NCBI RefSeq assembly: GCF_028389875.1
Contig: NC_084678.1
Coordinates: 11,624,899-11,688,898 of the forward strand
Direction: 5' to 3'
Source: Rhea pennata
Lineage: Eukaryota > Chordata > Aves > Rheiformes > Rheidae
DNA length: 64,000 nucleotides
This document shows, piece after piece, positions 18,881 through 34,200 of the stretch. The notes beneath the pieces were generated by a model, which saw only the letters and a program-made list of their open reading frames with translations, did no database searches and was not told where the DNA came from. Made by a program: the position numbers and the translations under genes. Each line of letters opens with the position of its first letter. The first letter of the stretch is position 1.

Positions 18881-21583
18881 AACAAGGTCTCTTTCTTAAT
18901 TTTTGCATTCAAATCAGGAAATCAGGAGGTCTCTGAAACTCACAGGCATTGAGGAAATGGCTTGTTTGAGAATATTGAAACTTGTCTCCTCAGTAAGCTC
19001 CTACTCAATAGGAAATCTTCACGCTCTCTAAAGAGGCTAGAACTTCTTGCCAAGAAGGTATTTGGACATTAATTTTTTAAATTAATGCTCCAGGATATTC
19101 ACACAAAGAAATAGGTATCGACTACTGTGTAGAATATATTTTTAATTGGAAGAGGCCATGCTAGCTGAGCTATAAAACAAGTACAAGCTGTTAGATATAA
19201 TATTAGAGGAAAAAAAAGACTAGAGGAAAAAAGTGAGTCATGAAAACAAAAATTAGTTAAAAGACTTCCCAGGACTCCTGAGCTAAGGTAATGGTAGGAA
19301 AACATGAAGCTTATCACGACCATCACGAATGCTGTTCAGGGAAGCAGGGATCTTGATACCATGGAAATGGCACTTGTATTCAGGATTGTCTTACATGATT
19401 CACATATAAATGAAGACAGCTCAGGTTTTGAAGAGGAAATGCTTCACATCAAAACATGCAAGTATTGTTTAGAGTGCACATGTATGCACTGCATAGTGCA
19501 CTGTGATATAGAGATACAAGAAAAATAGATAAATTTAATTTTTCTCTTTCAATCAGAAAAGACTAACCTAAGCTACAATTTCTAATACATATATAGATCT
19601 TATTGACATCAATGCCAACCTGATTTCAGCATTCTGATGCTGACTTGAGAAAAATATAGCCAATATGTTTACTGTAAAATTAAATTCTTGCATTTTTCTG
19701 TAAATATTTTTCTGTAAAACTAGTATTAGGTATACTAATCAGGGATATTAATTATGCTATTTATTTTTTATTTTATTATATTCCTTTTGCCTCTAAGAGA
19801 CATGACTACACGTTCTTAACTGGAAGCATAGTCCTGACAACAGACTATTGAGAAGACAAAAGGATGCACTTTCTGTAAAGCAGGTGTTAAGAGTTTTTGG
19901 ATGCCAGGTACTAGATACCCAAGTGAGACAGATGTTACAGGTTGAGGGGCCTGTGTGCAACCTCTAAATACTTTTCTGCCTGCTTCACTCCACATCCCTA
20001 CTTCAGGTAGTCTCTACCTGATACTAAGCAGTGTCTATATATAACAAGCAGCTGCCTGAAAATGATACGAAGCATACTGAATACAGACTCTTTAGATCCT
20101 CTTCCTCAAAGATCTTTTCAGAAATGTCGGGAGATGAGGGATGGATTTTAAGTATATAAATTAAGCTGTGAGGTCCATTGGCATTCACAGCCAGGTTTGT
20201 TTCTTATGAGACGCAGTTAGAAGAAAACTTGCTTCTTTACTCATCAGCATACTTGCTTGACACTTGATACCATTTCCTTGCAGTTATTGCTCATTGACCA
20301 GAAACAAAGTGCCACCCAATTAGCACACCTTTTATCTCAAAGTAGCAGGTGGCCAGAGCACTTCTTTAAGAGGTTGTTACAAGGTTCGAAACTTTTCACT
20401 CAGGATTCCACTCCTTGAGTGACAACTCAAATTAGAGATGAGAACTCACATCTTAAAAGACCACTTATGATTTCTGCTCGCTTCTTTGAAGGTGTGTGCA
20501 CCTGCCCTGAGGAGCAGAGGTGAGGTTCCTAAGGGAAGGGAGCACCTAAAGCCTAGAGGCAAGCAGTGGCTCGGCTGTGTCCCCTTCCCTCAGCAGGTGT
20601 ATCATGGTTGGTGTGAAAGAGACCTCTCGCCTTTGCAATGACGGCCACACTATCCGCAGGAACACCTTTTCTTGCTTTTAGCATCGGAGTCGTGGCATGT
20701 CAGAAGTTCTCTCTGTAAGGGTGCAGGAACAGCAGCTGGCTATGCCCTTTAAAGTATTGACGCCAAGCGAAAGTCTTGGGCGCCTTCTTCTCTGCTTTCC
20801 AGACAGGACAGTCAGTGCATAAGTGTTTCTAATCCTTGGTGGTTGTCTTAAAGGGCTTTTACTGTGATAGGTGAACCAGCACTTAAAATTGGGATATTGC
20901 AGCATCTGACCGGTGGTTGCCCAGGTTCTTTAGAAAGTGGTTTCTAAACAGTTAGGTGCTCAGCACTGGTAACATTTGCAACAGCAAATTAAATGTTAGA
21001 CATTGAGAAATGTTATATGCTAGCTGAGAGAGGATTCTGATGTTGTAACTTTTGGATTTAAGTACATCTAAGCCTTATAAAGTAAGGTCTAACTACTTTT
21101 AGTACTTAAGTCAGGGAGAGTGTTCAGCATTTTCATCAAAGGCCAAAAATTCTTGAGAACTGGGTAGTCAGATCTAAAATAAGTCAAGTAATACACTTTG
21201 CCTCAAATAGGATTTTTTTCAATACCAGCAGAGAAAATGCCAAATTTTAACAGTGGCCTTGCAGAACTATTTTCTGCTTTCAAGGTTAAATACATCCTTT
21301 TTTGTTTCTGCATTTATAGACTTCCTCTTCCTTTCACATTTTTGACCTCTAGATAATTATTCTAATTAAAAACATGGAAAATCCAACAAATACAACAAAA
21401 ATATTTTCTCTTTTGAAAACCGTGGATAATTATCTCCAGTATCCATTACTTCAATGCATCATGACAAGTTTTTATTTTGCCTCTCTGATATTGCTCTCTT
21501 CCTGCCAACGCAAATCTCATATATTGATTTATTTCTATAGTATTTTACCTGAATCCATGACATCAGCCATAAAAAAGCACTGC

Positions 21584-21589
21584 TTTATT
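21584..21589 (-). terminator. Candidate poly(A) signal of the formin gene
   Basis: AATAAA on the minus strand, about 575 nt 3' of the formin stop codon and the first canonical signal I find there. A T/G-containing stretch follows on the minus strand. No transcript evidence is available. Confidence 0.3.
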
Positions 21590-22162
21590 GTACTACTTTG
21601 GAGGGGAAAAAAATCTACCCAGCCAGATACTTTCTCGATTACATATTAAAGCTGCAATGCATTAAAGGCTGAAGACAAACATGAATTTTTGCTCAATATT
21701 CTCATCTGTGGGTACAGCTCTCAACTTCATTATAAAACTTATGAAATATTATCTGGAAAATTACTGCAAAAATAGTAAAAAATTAGATCACCATGAAGAT
21801 GTTTAGTCATTGAGATTAATAGTTACAGCTCAGTCAGAAAACAAGAAAAAGATTAAAAGAGACTTCACAAAATATCAAGAATGTTTCCTTTCTAAATGCA
21901 GAAGCATCTCAACGTACAAAAGCACATATATCAAAAAAATGAGGACAAGGCTTGCAGGTCATCTGTGATTCTACAGGTCAAATACCACTTACAAAACTAT
22001 ACAGTATCAGCTGAATATCTCTTCAAATCAAAGTATACTGCTGTAAAGACTACATACTATCTATGAGCTATTTCATACTAATAAAATTTTCAAACCAATT
22101 AACCTAAATGTTGTTTCTTGGACTTCTCTTTCCCTTCCCTCTTTTTAACAATTACGTTGTTT

Positions 22163-22267
22163 TTACGGCATGACATCAACACAGGCCTTCCTAAACTCAC
22201 AAATAAATGAAGATATCCATCCAAATAGTTCCTGAGAGTCTAGATCTTGTGATTCCCCAAACTTTAC
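22163..22267 (-). CDS. PHCF: Formin exon p, last coding exon (residues 693-726 and stop)
   Basis: 105 nt. VKFGESQDLDSQELFGWISS then FICEFRKACVDVMP and TAA at 22163-22165. The F-G-E ... F...F...F..A pattern is how FH2 domains end. The protein stops almost at once, leaving no room for a DAD or WH2-like tail. Acceptor AATTTACAG|GTA. Confidence 0.9.
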   Translation of the reverse strand, partial: VKFGESQDLDSQELFGWISSFICEFRKACVDVMP

Positions 22268-25200
22268 CTGTAAATTTGAAAAAAAAAAAAATATGTAACA
22301 TTAATATTATCCAGATAAGCTAAGCCATGTCCAAGATCTTAATGAAATGAATAGAGCAAGAGAAAGATTAAATACTTTTACTATTATTACTAATTAACAA
22401 TTAATTTGGGGAGTTTTTTCATCTCCTTATGTTTGGTCCAAGTCCAAGCAGTATGAGATATGCCATGCTATTTTCATCTCTGATTGGGATATGGGTAGAA
22501 CCTTACACACACACATTAACTTTCAAGCATAATGTTCGTACATCGACTGTTTCAGATTCCTCACACTGGCATCAAAAGATCTTGCCTTCAGCCATAGTCC
22601 TGAATATACTTCTCTACTTGATCTCTTGGGCTGGCACTGGCACCAAACAGCCATGAAAATGATTAGTCTTCAACTGGAGCAGCCTCATCCCGCTGACCAC
22701 ACAGCCACGGGAGGGCTGGCTAGCACCGGCCCAACAGATGCTGTGGGAGAGCATGGGAGTGCTGTCTTGGTGCAGGATGTGCTCTTTCACTTGCAGTATC
22801 AATTTAGATTGACTTAAATTAAGCATTAAATCCCATTCTTACTTTAATACATTAATAAAGACCAAGAAAACTTAAAGTTGACTAAAATCTCTAGCAAGCT
22901 GAGAACAAAAACGTCCCAAGCAACAGGGGCCCCAGGAGCTTCATTAAATTACTTGAATGACCCCTTTCCTGGTTTTCTCTATAGCTCAATCCCTCTGGCT
23001 GGGCTATAGATCTCTAGCTGAAGAAAGAAAATCAGTAAGTCATGAAGTTTCCTGGCTAGCAGTTTGTTAGAGGAATCCTGTTCATAAAAGAAAATTAGTA
23101 CAATAGAGAAATGGTTTATATTCCCTAGTGGGCATGGTAGCAGCACATCCAAACCAAAATGCTTTCATTCACTCCTTCTCTTCATCTGAAAAAGGTGAAA
23201 GGATGGAAAGTTTTTCAAAAGGACCTAAATAGTATTGGCATCAGATATACTCTACTATAAAACGTGTCATACTACAAAGTTCAGTATTAGGAAGGGCTCT
23301 CCTGCATTAATTAAAATCACTTCCAAACAAGTTCTCCAGTTCTGGGACTGAAGAGGATTTTTGTTATTAAATCTGTTGCTGGGATTTAATTCAATATGTT
23401 TGTCAGCATTTTCATGGATTTCTCCTTAATGGGATCAATGAGTTCAAGAACATGAGATGCCTGAAATAACTTTTTAATCAACCAGTAGAAATCCAGAGAA
23501 CAAGCTCCAAAGACTTCAATAAAAAGTTTTAAAAGACATCTTGTGTTGCTACAAGTTCTTATCTCACCTTCAATTGAGAGCTATATAGTAATTGGATGAT
23601 ACAGCTCTCCCATGGCTGAATAGCAATATACTAGTATTTCAGTGTTTCATGATTGCAGATGAAATATATGGAAAGGTTTGGGCAAAAAATTATTGATTAT
23701 TCAGTTGATTAAGATTTTCTAGTATCTGTCATTATCTAAACACAATCATCTGGATATCATCTAAAAGGTTCTTATGAGCAAATCCTCTGTCTAGAGCTCA
23801 AAAACACAGTAAAAGAAACCACTCAGATATAACCTGGTCACAAAATTTTAACCTTATCCAGTGATACCTGATTAATAGTTTTGCAGGATGTCTTCCTAAT
23901 TGCACCTCTTGGGTGCTACAAGCCCTTGATCTTTGGCGTGCCTCACCACTCACTCATGGTGTACCTTCAGTTAAAACAGTAATGAGAGAGGAATTTCCTA
24001 GAGCTAATGACCATCTGTGAGAAGTTGATAGCCCACAGCTATACCACAGGCAGTTATCCCCAATTTATTGTTAATTCCACAGAAGTGTCACATGCCAAGG
24101 TCACTGGCAGAATATAAAATTATAAAGGTGGACACATGGATTTTACGAGCAACATGTTTTCCACAGCTACCTACAACACATTTGCAGATCAGATATCCAA
24201 TCCCTAGGGAAGCTGAACTACTCCTTTCTAGTGCTCTTCAGATGATAGCCTGGCCTTTAATCACTCATGCTATTATGTATTTACTTTGTCTTTTTGCTAT
24301 TTTATAAATATGTAAATAAATCTACCTGAGACTAGCAATATTCAGAAGAAAAAAACCTCTAAATGAGAGAAATGAATCAAAAGCCTAACATTAGAGATTG
24401 GGGGGGGGGGGAGGGGGAAGTTAAAGTTTAGGCAACTTCTAGCCACATGGAAAATAAAATTATCTTCAGATGCAAATAAAGTATAAATTGCATTTTAATA
24501 TAATATGTACCAGTATGTCACTGTAAAGCTTCTTCATTTCATCACATCTTCTTGACAGCAGGGATAGGTCCTCTTCATATTTCTGAATTAGATCCTGTAA
24601 CAAAAATAAATCTTCTTAATTTGGTAGAGTGCAGTGTTAAAGCAGGTATTAAACAACAGTGAGAACAAGAGAATTCAAGTCAAAATCTCCATGTCACACA
24701 AATTTCACACTTCACAAGACAGAAACACGGATCAAGTACACATATTTCAAATGCCATCAAATATAAAAAAGTAACATCAACATTAGAGAGCTTCTTACAG
24801 TATCATCCAATAACACTACTCAAATCTATCAAAATTTACAAAGTTAAAAGCATGATAAAGTCTTAATTTCCACAGCAGTACATGTATCAGCATTTGGCAT
24901 AATCTAATCCACTTGCATACAACACACTCTCAGTTGCTAATTCTTAAGAAAGAGTCATAAACAAGGCCATAGAAGCTTAAAAATAATATTTCTTAATCAT
25001 AATTCCTTTGTAACATATTAATTTTAAACAACATTTATTGAAGAAATATACTGTTGAGCTGTTCCAGGGCAGAAGGGAACATGCTGATTAAGCAGATATC
25101 TGCACCACCCAATGAAGCACAGCTCAGAGATATTCAGGAAAGCAGAGGTGAACATATCCTCACACTGGCAGAAGGGAATGCACTTACTGGAAGCAGCCCT

Positions 25201-28200
25201 GTCCAGAATCAGTGTAACTGCACTCTTGAGAGCACAGTCTTGTCTTTGGCTCTGCTGTCTCCTGACCAGAACTGGCTTGCCAACAGCCTGTTTCACTATT
25301 TTTCCATTGTGACCATCAGTCTGTCTTTAGCATGGGCAGAATCATTTTAGGTCAATCTATACTCACAATTTAGGCATATTCTTGGATGATGTTTCTCTAT
25401 GCTATTTTCCCTGCTGTCTGGGGGCAGAGGAAGTTATTAAAATTCATATATGCTCTAAAATTGCTGTTGTTCCAAACTGTTTATTGTGGGTGACTGTGTG
25501 GCTATCTGTTTCTCATCTAAGCCAGCCCATTTACCTGTGAAGCAAAAGGAGGAGATACAGGAACTCTGCAAAGCCCTTCTCATGGTTCATCTTATGATAT
25601 GAGACACTGCCAGGTAACTTTCTTTCTGAAATGTTCCTGAGTCCCTTGTCAGGGTAGGATTCAGTACAAACCAACTAGATAACTCATCTTTATCTCCAAC
25701 CTAAAATAAGGCTGTGATAATGTTACCTTTAGTTCCTTGCAGAACTGTGACTCCTGGGGTGTTGCCTTGATCGTCTTGGGTTTGATAAGCCGCCTGCACT
25801 GAGTAACATTTTCCAATTCTTTTTTCAAAACTAAAACAAAATGGAAAGAAAGTGAGAAATTTAACCAGCATGTAGTTGTGCAAAAAAACTGCAGATGTCT
25901 AATGGAAAAATTAGAGGAATATAGGTCTATAGTATGTTCACCTAGGAATATTAACTTGCCTTTATAAAATAGAAATCCTAGAAGAGGGATGAGTATTATG
26001 GAAAAAATAGTATGTGACCACATCACAAGCAACTGGAGGATAATGAAGAGGTCCATAGGCTGGTTATGCAGCAGCCATAAATCTGACTTTTTCTAGCTTT
26101 TAAGCATTTTAAGTAGCATTTGTCTAACCTAAGTTTTTGTGCATAAAATTCACCATTCCTTTAAAGTTAAAAAAAAAAAAATCTAGTCTATGTAATGGTA
26201 GGAAATCTTGTCATTCAGCACTACAGCACTACAGTAAACTGCTACCATGAGAGCTCTAACTGTATAAAACGGTGCAGAAGAGGTCAGATTCATCCTTGGA
26301 TCAAAGCATTCAGTCCCGAACAGACCGAGGTTTCAGTCTAGGACCTTCCTCCCATCAAGCTCATGCGATACGTGCAGGAAATGAGCTCCGTCATGTACCT
26401 CTGGATCTACATGCTGAGAATTTGCAGGATTCATGCCATCCCTTTCCCTGGAGGATGGGAAGAGTTTGGGACTCAAAAGATAAAGGAGTGATCTGCACTC
26501 GGTCCATCGTGAATCCATGGAGGGAAGAGGCCAGTCATTCTCCGTCAGTTCCCACAATGCAGCTCCTTTGGTAGCTCCCAACAGTCTCTGGCATCATATC
26601 TGTTGTACCACTTTAGCCATGACTTTACAAATCTGGCTTTAAAATATATTCATTGATTTCGAAATGCTACCACCATTTTCCCCAAAGAACAAAAGTGGCT
26701 GAAGGGAAATAGTGATTTTTAGTTATTTATGCCTCCTAAAAAGTTGATTGGAACTTGTTGTAACAAAACCACACTTCTGCAACTTCAAGCCAAATGCCTG
26801 GTTGACTACCAAAGATTAGCAAAATAGTGCAAGGGCTTTTCACACTAAAGGCTGAGAGAGACTGCCGTTCTGATACATTATCAAATGCTGAAATGGGATA
26901 TATTGGTCCATAGTTACAGTCAAAGCCCATGCCACATTTTCAAGAGATATTTTTTGTAAACTTTTAACACAATATAAGACATTCTTATCCACTTCTGTAC
27001 CTTCTCTATGAGCTCACGAAAGGCTCAGTCTAAAATCCATTGACTTCTCTGGCCACCTTTGGAACTGTTCAGTGGTAAGTTCTAAATGCATCTGCATTGT
27101 ATAGCTTACATTTGACCAACCTTATTCTATTCTCTCCTGGTGGCTTCACTAGCGTATTCCTTTTTAGAGATGGATATCAGTTTGGTTCAAAGTTCTTGAA
27201 CTTCACTACTTAACTGTACTAAGTTTTCTTCTGCTGTATTGCCTGCACCTGGTGACTGTTCCAGCAGTAACTTTGACAGAATACCTGTATTGCTTAACAT
27301 TTGCAGTTTAAGATAAATTCTATTTACTATGGGCAGTATATTTTTGATATTTCTAAACCATCTGGAAGCACTTTAATATTTGTTTTTAAAAATTCCTCAC
27401 AGTAACATGGCAGGTTAAATATCACCATAGAAACACTTCACCTCAATATTTTTTTCACCTTTACCTCACTTTACAGACTGCAGAAGTGCAATGAAAACCT
27501 GTTCCAAATGACTGCACAACCTATGAAAATCTTTCTCTGAATTTAGAAACCGTATTTACATACCATCAACTTCAGCACTGAGTCCTTTCATGGAAGCTGG
27601 AAAGGAACAGAGAGGGAAAAGATGATAATAAATATCATTCACACAGTGTGAAGGTGAGAGTTTCCACAAAAGAGTTGAGGGATTTTATTTTTTAGTTGTT
27701 GATATTTTCCCTCCATCATCTTACCGTCAGGAACAGCTTCAAATTCTGTCAGCTCTTGAGAAAATTTAGCCAAATCAGGCTCCTGTAAGAGGATCTGTTC
27801 CACAAGGGCATGAAGCAAGGTGAATGTTCTCTCCTTACCCCGCAACAGAGACAACTACAAATAGAATATAGCAATAATTGACAGACTGAGATATTATACT
27901 TTTAAAAAAATATATGAAAAAGCAAGGATGTTGATAGCTCCTAGGTAAATTTGACAAGAATAGAAAACACAATGGAATTAAACTTCTCCTTTTCAATCTG
28001 CCATTTGGCAGACACTCTTGATTAAGATCAGCTTTACACATTCATATCCATTGACCTTTCTTTTTCTTTTGTGTCTTCTTATTCACAGGGATCTTTTTTA
28101 ACTTAAGGTATCCTAATTGATGCAACTGATTTTGGATCTCCAAACACAGTCACGTACTCCTTTCTACTTAAAACACTATGCTGTATTCATGTAGATAGTA

Positions 28201-31200
28201 AGGTTCCTTAATTGGATCTAGGGAGATGCTCTCTGGCAGAAAATGGTTTTGTAGACATTTTTCATTATGATAGATGTGATATCACAGCCATTTAAAAAAA
28301 AAATACAAGCTGTGTCTCAGAATTGTCACTAGTATTATAAATCACTCACTCATATATTAAAGTCTCCAGATGGAAAAGACATCTTAAAAAAAAAAAAAAA
28401 ATCCTTCTCTCTTCTATTTACAAACCAAGCATAATTTTACAGTAGCCTTAAAGGTTCAAGGCAGCTTAGGAAATAGTATCTATTTCTTATTTCTTTAGCA
28501 TAAGAAGATCATGCTCTGTCACTGGTAGGTTGAGGGGGAGAAAAAATTCCCTGAGCTCAGTGGCAACATGTTCTGATGGCAAGTTCTGATGAGGAGGGGA
28601 AAGCAACTACCTTAAAGCTAATAGAAAACTCAGCCTCGTGTCATGCAAGTGCTAGGTCAGCTAAGACACAAGAACTAAGAGCTAAATGGTGGGTTTTGAA
28701 GGGCAGATCTCTGTCAGGACAGAGAAAAGATCAGAATAGGCATGTTCTTCTCCTATTCAATCATACATTGGACCACTACTAGGGCTGGTGGGACTGAAGC
28801 AATGCTGGAATGGCCAGCAGATTTTAACCGTTCTGCACATACATAATCCTGCTGCTTTTGACATCAGTTTGTATCTTCAAAGCTACACTGAAAAGAATAG
28901 GATAGGGAACAGAATATTTATCTTTAAAGGGTGTAACAGGTGTCCTGATTCCCAGAAGGCATTTTTAGGGCTATGAAGCCCACTGTTTGAACCTCCTAGC
29001 CCAATGCTTCCAGTCATACTCTGTGCAGTACCACTTCCACAATCCACCAAGGCTCTGGCATTTGCTCCAGAAGTTTCACATACATTTCACCAGTTAAAAC
29101 TGCTGCAGGCAAATTTCACTTTCTTTGAATTTATTCATTTATTTATATTCTACTTGTGAAACTTTACCTTAAAAAAAATATGTAGCACTTGTTATAAAAG
29201 ACCTCTGCACTGAAGTAAAAAGCTGAAGTGCTAAGAGGAATTGCTCCAGTGCCATACCTTTTCTTCCACTACCTTTGCAGAAGAAATGCCATAGTCACAA
29301 CCTCTGACCACTGTGAAACAAAACCAGATCCCTATAACAGCATTCTGCACAAAGCTGTAAATTACTAAACTAGCTAGTGGCTCACTGCTCATGTCTTCTC
29401 TAGCTGTGGGATCTCAATATCAGAGCAATCAGTATTTCTATATTCTACCTTATTAGAAAAACAGCATGTTCAACACCACAGTGCCCCCATGTACCCAGCG
29501 TTCTTGTCTGAAATGGGGAAATGCACCTTGTTACAATACATGTTAAAGAACATGTTGTTAAACCAGACTTTGTTTCTAGTGTAATCAAGAGCAGATGTTA
29601 AAATGTTAGCTATTCATTAAAAATGATTGCCTTTCTCCACATTGAGGGCAAAACTTAGTTTAATGTTAATGGCTAACATACATTATAATACGATGATTTT
29701 AATGACAAGAAAAATATTTACTCACTTTCATCAAAGACGACAGTCGAAATCCTCTAGCCTTCTCTTTTCCAGCCTTTTCATTTAAAAGGTTCCCAATGGC
29801 TAAAATGTACTCCAAGACAGCTATAAATTTCTGGCTGGATTGCAGCTGCTTACTTGCTTGGATTTTCTGGTTTATTAGCTGAAATACGGGTACCTTCTTT
29901 CAGTTCAGATTGAAAGTATGAGTTAAGCAATGGCATCTTTACCTTCCCTTTGCCAAGCCTCATTGTTCTTAGCTAGAGTAAATAAGTCAGAGAGAGTAAA
30001 TATCTTACTGTTCAACTTCCTTTGGAGAACAGGCCAGGGGTTTTCAGCAAAGACCAGTCAAAATTCTGCCACTAAGATAAAGCTAGTGTTGGCACAGCCT
30101 CCCTGCCTCAGTTGGAGGTCACATCCTTTCTGGCTTCCAAATCAGCTTTGCCAAAAGAACTTCAACCTCATCTCTTAAAAATGCTTCTGAATAAAAAATA
30201 TTTTGCTATTTGAATGCACCAGATTGCACCAAATGTCAGGCATCAGGGGAAGACATAGCCTGAAGCGCAGTGTAAGGTTCTCCATCCTTCACCTCTCTAC
30301 CGTCTGTCTATACTAGCTAGAAAACTGTTATCTTATCAAAATTCTTGGTACAGTTTCCCCACAAGTAAGAATAATTTCCTGTAATCAAACTTAATTTCCA
30401 TTTCCCCAGGGAAGCCACCTCCTTTATCAGTCTATAGATACAAGAGGTGTTTTTGTTTTAAATTAGAAAATGTGTATTTTTCTACTGCCACATCTATCTT
30501 GATCAACCACCAACATATAAAATTTAAAAACAGGGAAAGGAGAAAACTTACGGGAGGGAGTCTTGAAAGCCCTTGTTAAAACATTCATGGCACATCACAG
30601 GGCCAAACAATACTGAAAGCTAATATTCAGACTGTCCAATAAAATTTTAGGTGTCTAGTTTAAACATTACATATATATATATATATATGCGTGTAGTGTG
30701 CACAAATAACAAAGTACTTAGAGAACCAATCAACAGTTTAATGAACAATAAATATCCCTTAAAGCAATTGGTATACTATAGCTTACAAATTTTCGAATAT
30801 TTGATTTCAATAGAGGAGAGCAAATGTGTCACATTATACCAGGCAGGGTCAGAAATCTGTGCATCTCCCCAGTGTTCTCCATCTGTTCCTCTTCCGAGTT
30901 TTGTTCACAGCCAAACAAAGGATAACAAATCTGACTTGCATCAACTTTCAAAATGTGCTTTCATTTCCATGCAGAAAAAAAGTAAAATCTTTGAAACATT
31001 TTGACAAAAACAGAATTGTGTTGTTTTGAATTAAAGCATAGGCAAAGCCTGGCAGGAAAGGCAGCAGTTTGGAACAGGAAGATCCAGCTCCTTCCAACTC
31101 AAACACTGTTAATTTTTTCCCCTCCCACCCTACCCTCCTTCTCAGGCCATTCTGAACTAGGCAGAACTCAGCTTGAACTCAATTTTACAACATTTCAGTT

Positions 31201-34200
31201 TAATGATGTAATCTTTAGGATAGACAGCCTGTTTCAGTCTTTTGGAAGCAGTAATTTTCTATGAGAGGCTGGTCCAATAAACTCGCTCTAACTATCCATG
31301 ATTTTGGATGGTTCCTTCAGCTTGTGGGGCAAAAATCTTCCCACATAAGGGATCAGATTTTAATGGTCAAATTCCCCTCTATCTTATCACTTACCAAAGA
31401 ATGGGAAAGGCTAACAACTCCACATGAAAATCTGAATATCTTTTCCTGTCTTTTTCCCACTCCTTTGTGGGTATTTATTGCACTACCAGATCCATCAGCA
31501 ACTGTTCCTTCAACCTTAGTGAAATACGAATGATATTAAATGCATACACGTATACGTACATGCATATAAGAGCCCTGTAAAGTCCTCATTTCTTACTGTG
31601 TTCTGTTTTGAACTTTTACTGTAGAATATTGTCTCGTTAGCAAAATACAATAAAGTAAAAGCACTTCTGCCAGCTAATGTCTCAAAAAAACCCTGTATTC
31701 TTTAACGTCCCAAGAGAAAGGGTCACACGGATCGATCTGAGCTCAGTTCCATGTGCTTCTCAGGTCCTGCTTTCTGTAGAAGGCATTTGCATTACCAAAT
31801 GACCCCAAGTTTTGGATTCCCAAAGGCACTCCAAATGCACCAGCAGGTGGTCTGTATTACACTGCAAATACAACTTAGCTGCATGTTACTTACAACTCTT
31901 TGGCTATCAAAGCCAGAAGCTACAGTGACTTTTTAAATTTTTTAATTTGCTTTTGAGCAGTGCAGGAAAATGATATTTTACACATTAGGCTGCCTAGATT
32001 ATTACAGCATAAATTGTGCACATTATGGCTTATGAACTGTTTCCTTGTAGAAAGAAAATCTCCACACAGTTTGAAATCTGCACTGAGTTCATTTGCCTCT
32101 CTGATATCCAACCAATAGATTCTTATTACAAGCAAACAATTAAATAGGCACATTACTTACAGGCTCTAAATCTTTTATGCTCACAGGGAGTTCTCGTATG
32201 GTAAGTAGGAGATCCAACCTCTGGCCTAAATGTGGGATTTTACACATCTGCATAGAACAGAACAGAAAAGGAATCCAAACCCACGTTTCAACTCAAACAT
32301 GCATGTATCTCTCATAATATATTGAGAAATTCAATTGTAGCATAGTTTTCCTAATTTCTGTACTTATTAATCTTACTCTAGGCCTTAAGTCAGTAGATGT
32401 ATGATGGCAAATACAGAAATCACATGTCAGAAACATACTTGCTTTCCATATGTAAATTAAAAAACTCACTGTGTATGAACATAGGGACAGATGCTATTAA
32501 AATCAATGTTTCTTGTGAACAAGAATAGTTAAATACACACAATTTTACACTTTAAGCTTTTGGAAATCTAGCTCAGAATAAAGCAGTTTCTAGTTTCAAG
32601 GAATGGGAGGGAGTGCTACTCAGAAATGCAAAGGGATAAAAACTCTCTCCACAATTTTTGTGTATCCCCTCATCGGCTAAACCCTCTTACACTGCTTTTG
32701 GGTGAGATTGGAAATTTAAGTTCCAAACAACTCCTTCTCATATCAGTTTTATCTAGAAATCTAGCGTGGTGTGTTTTAATGGCTGTTCCTTCTTACCTCT
32801 AACATAAACTGATCAACTATGTGCAGCTCTGAAGGAGACCCCCTGAAGGACTGGTACCTTTCTACATCTTTCGGTGTTGGCATATATCTGTAAAACAGTA
32901 AATAAAATTAAATGTCCTCTTTCATGAGCATTGTTTTAGTGTAAAACAATCATTCTATTCCATGCATTGGGATTTCGTACTGTTTATTGTTTCATGTATG
33001 GCAATTTGGAGCTATACACCTTTCACCAGCTCACAATCTGCTGTGTTGCTGGTGTCACTATAAATGACAAAGCCCCTCAGGCTGCATGGAAACTTCCTTC
33101 AGAACTTCGGTACCCTTAAAAATTTTAAATATTCACAAGCTTTTCTATGTCATTTCATAGTTCAAGCAAGCTCTGTACAAGCCATCTCGTATAATGACAT
33201 TAATTCCATATATGTTACTCAACTGTTTTTCCTGTTCTCATGACCTTCTAAGTGTAGACATAACTCCATGGATTTAAACATTATTGTTGATGTAGAGATA
33301 AGGATTAGGATTTAGCCAGGATTACTTTCATGCCACAGGAAGTAGGCATGTTGGTGGCAAAATAGATTGGTTACTTTCCGACTTTCTTCACCAGCTTCAT
33401 CTTTTTCCAGCCTCCTTTTAGCAAAACACTCTAATATTTTCTCATTTTGAAGCAAGAAGCAGTTTCACATCAAATTTTCGTATGAATGTATTTAATAAAA
33501 TGGTGCAGGTGTCATATGCCTTGAATGGAGACTTGGCTGTATAATGGACACTAATTTAGGACCTGCTCCCTTCCTGGGTCATAAACTATTCAAAACGATA
33601 CAATCTATTTCCTACAAATTTTACATGCCAATAGTTTGCTTGCACTCCCAAAATCTATTCCTCTCAATATAATAATTCATTTTTTTAAAGATACAAAAAT
33701 TTGCATTCTGCTTTGAGCCCCAAATCTCTGCCACTAAGAAATACTGATATTCTTAATATCCTTTCCCAATCCAAAGCAATTTGTTTTCCCCTTTCCAAAT
33801 GAATACTTAAACAGGGAACCAAATTTCTTACGCTTCTTTGATTTGTGACCCCGTGATAGAAGGTAAGGCTGTGAAGCGTTCCCATTAAGTTACAGCTGCT
33901 CACTACCACAATCGATTCTTTTATTAACTCTGCTCCTTGTAAGCTGTTCACAAAATCATGTCAGGCTTGCTGTCATTTCCTAAACAACACGGGGGAGAAT
34001 GACATTCTGGGGAACACTGTACAACCTTAGTTGTGAGGACTGAGATTTCCGTGTACAATCCTAATTTTTTATTTACAGTCAGGAGAGGTTCAATGTCATA
34101 GTAGTATCTTTCCTGAATTTCCCATTATTGGCAGAAAAATATGCTTTTTCCAAATGGTACCAATTATCATAAATAAACAATTGAACCCCAAAGATTACCT

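Larger units (their letters stand above)
14991..22100. other. Intergenic DNA, distal part, ending in formin 3' flank
   Basis: AT-rich non-coding sequence. I recognise an A-run with a GA microsatellite (18836-18880) and no gene. A 149-codon open frame on the minus strand at 17353-17802 has no recognisable domain or splice support. The last few hundred bases should include the formin 3' UTR. Confidence 0.7.
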
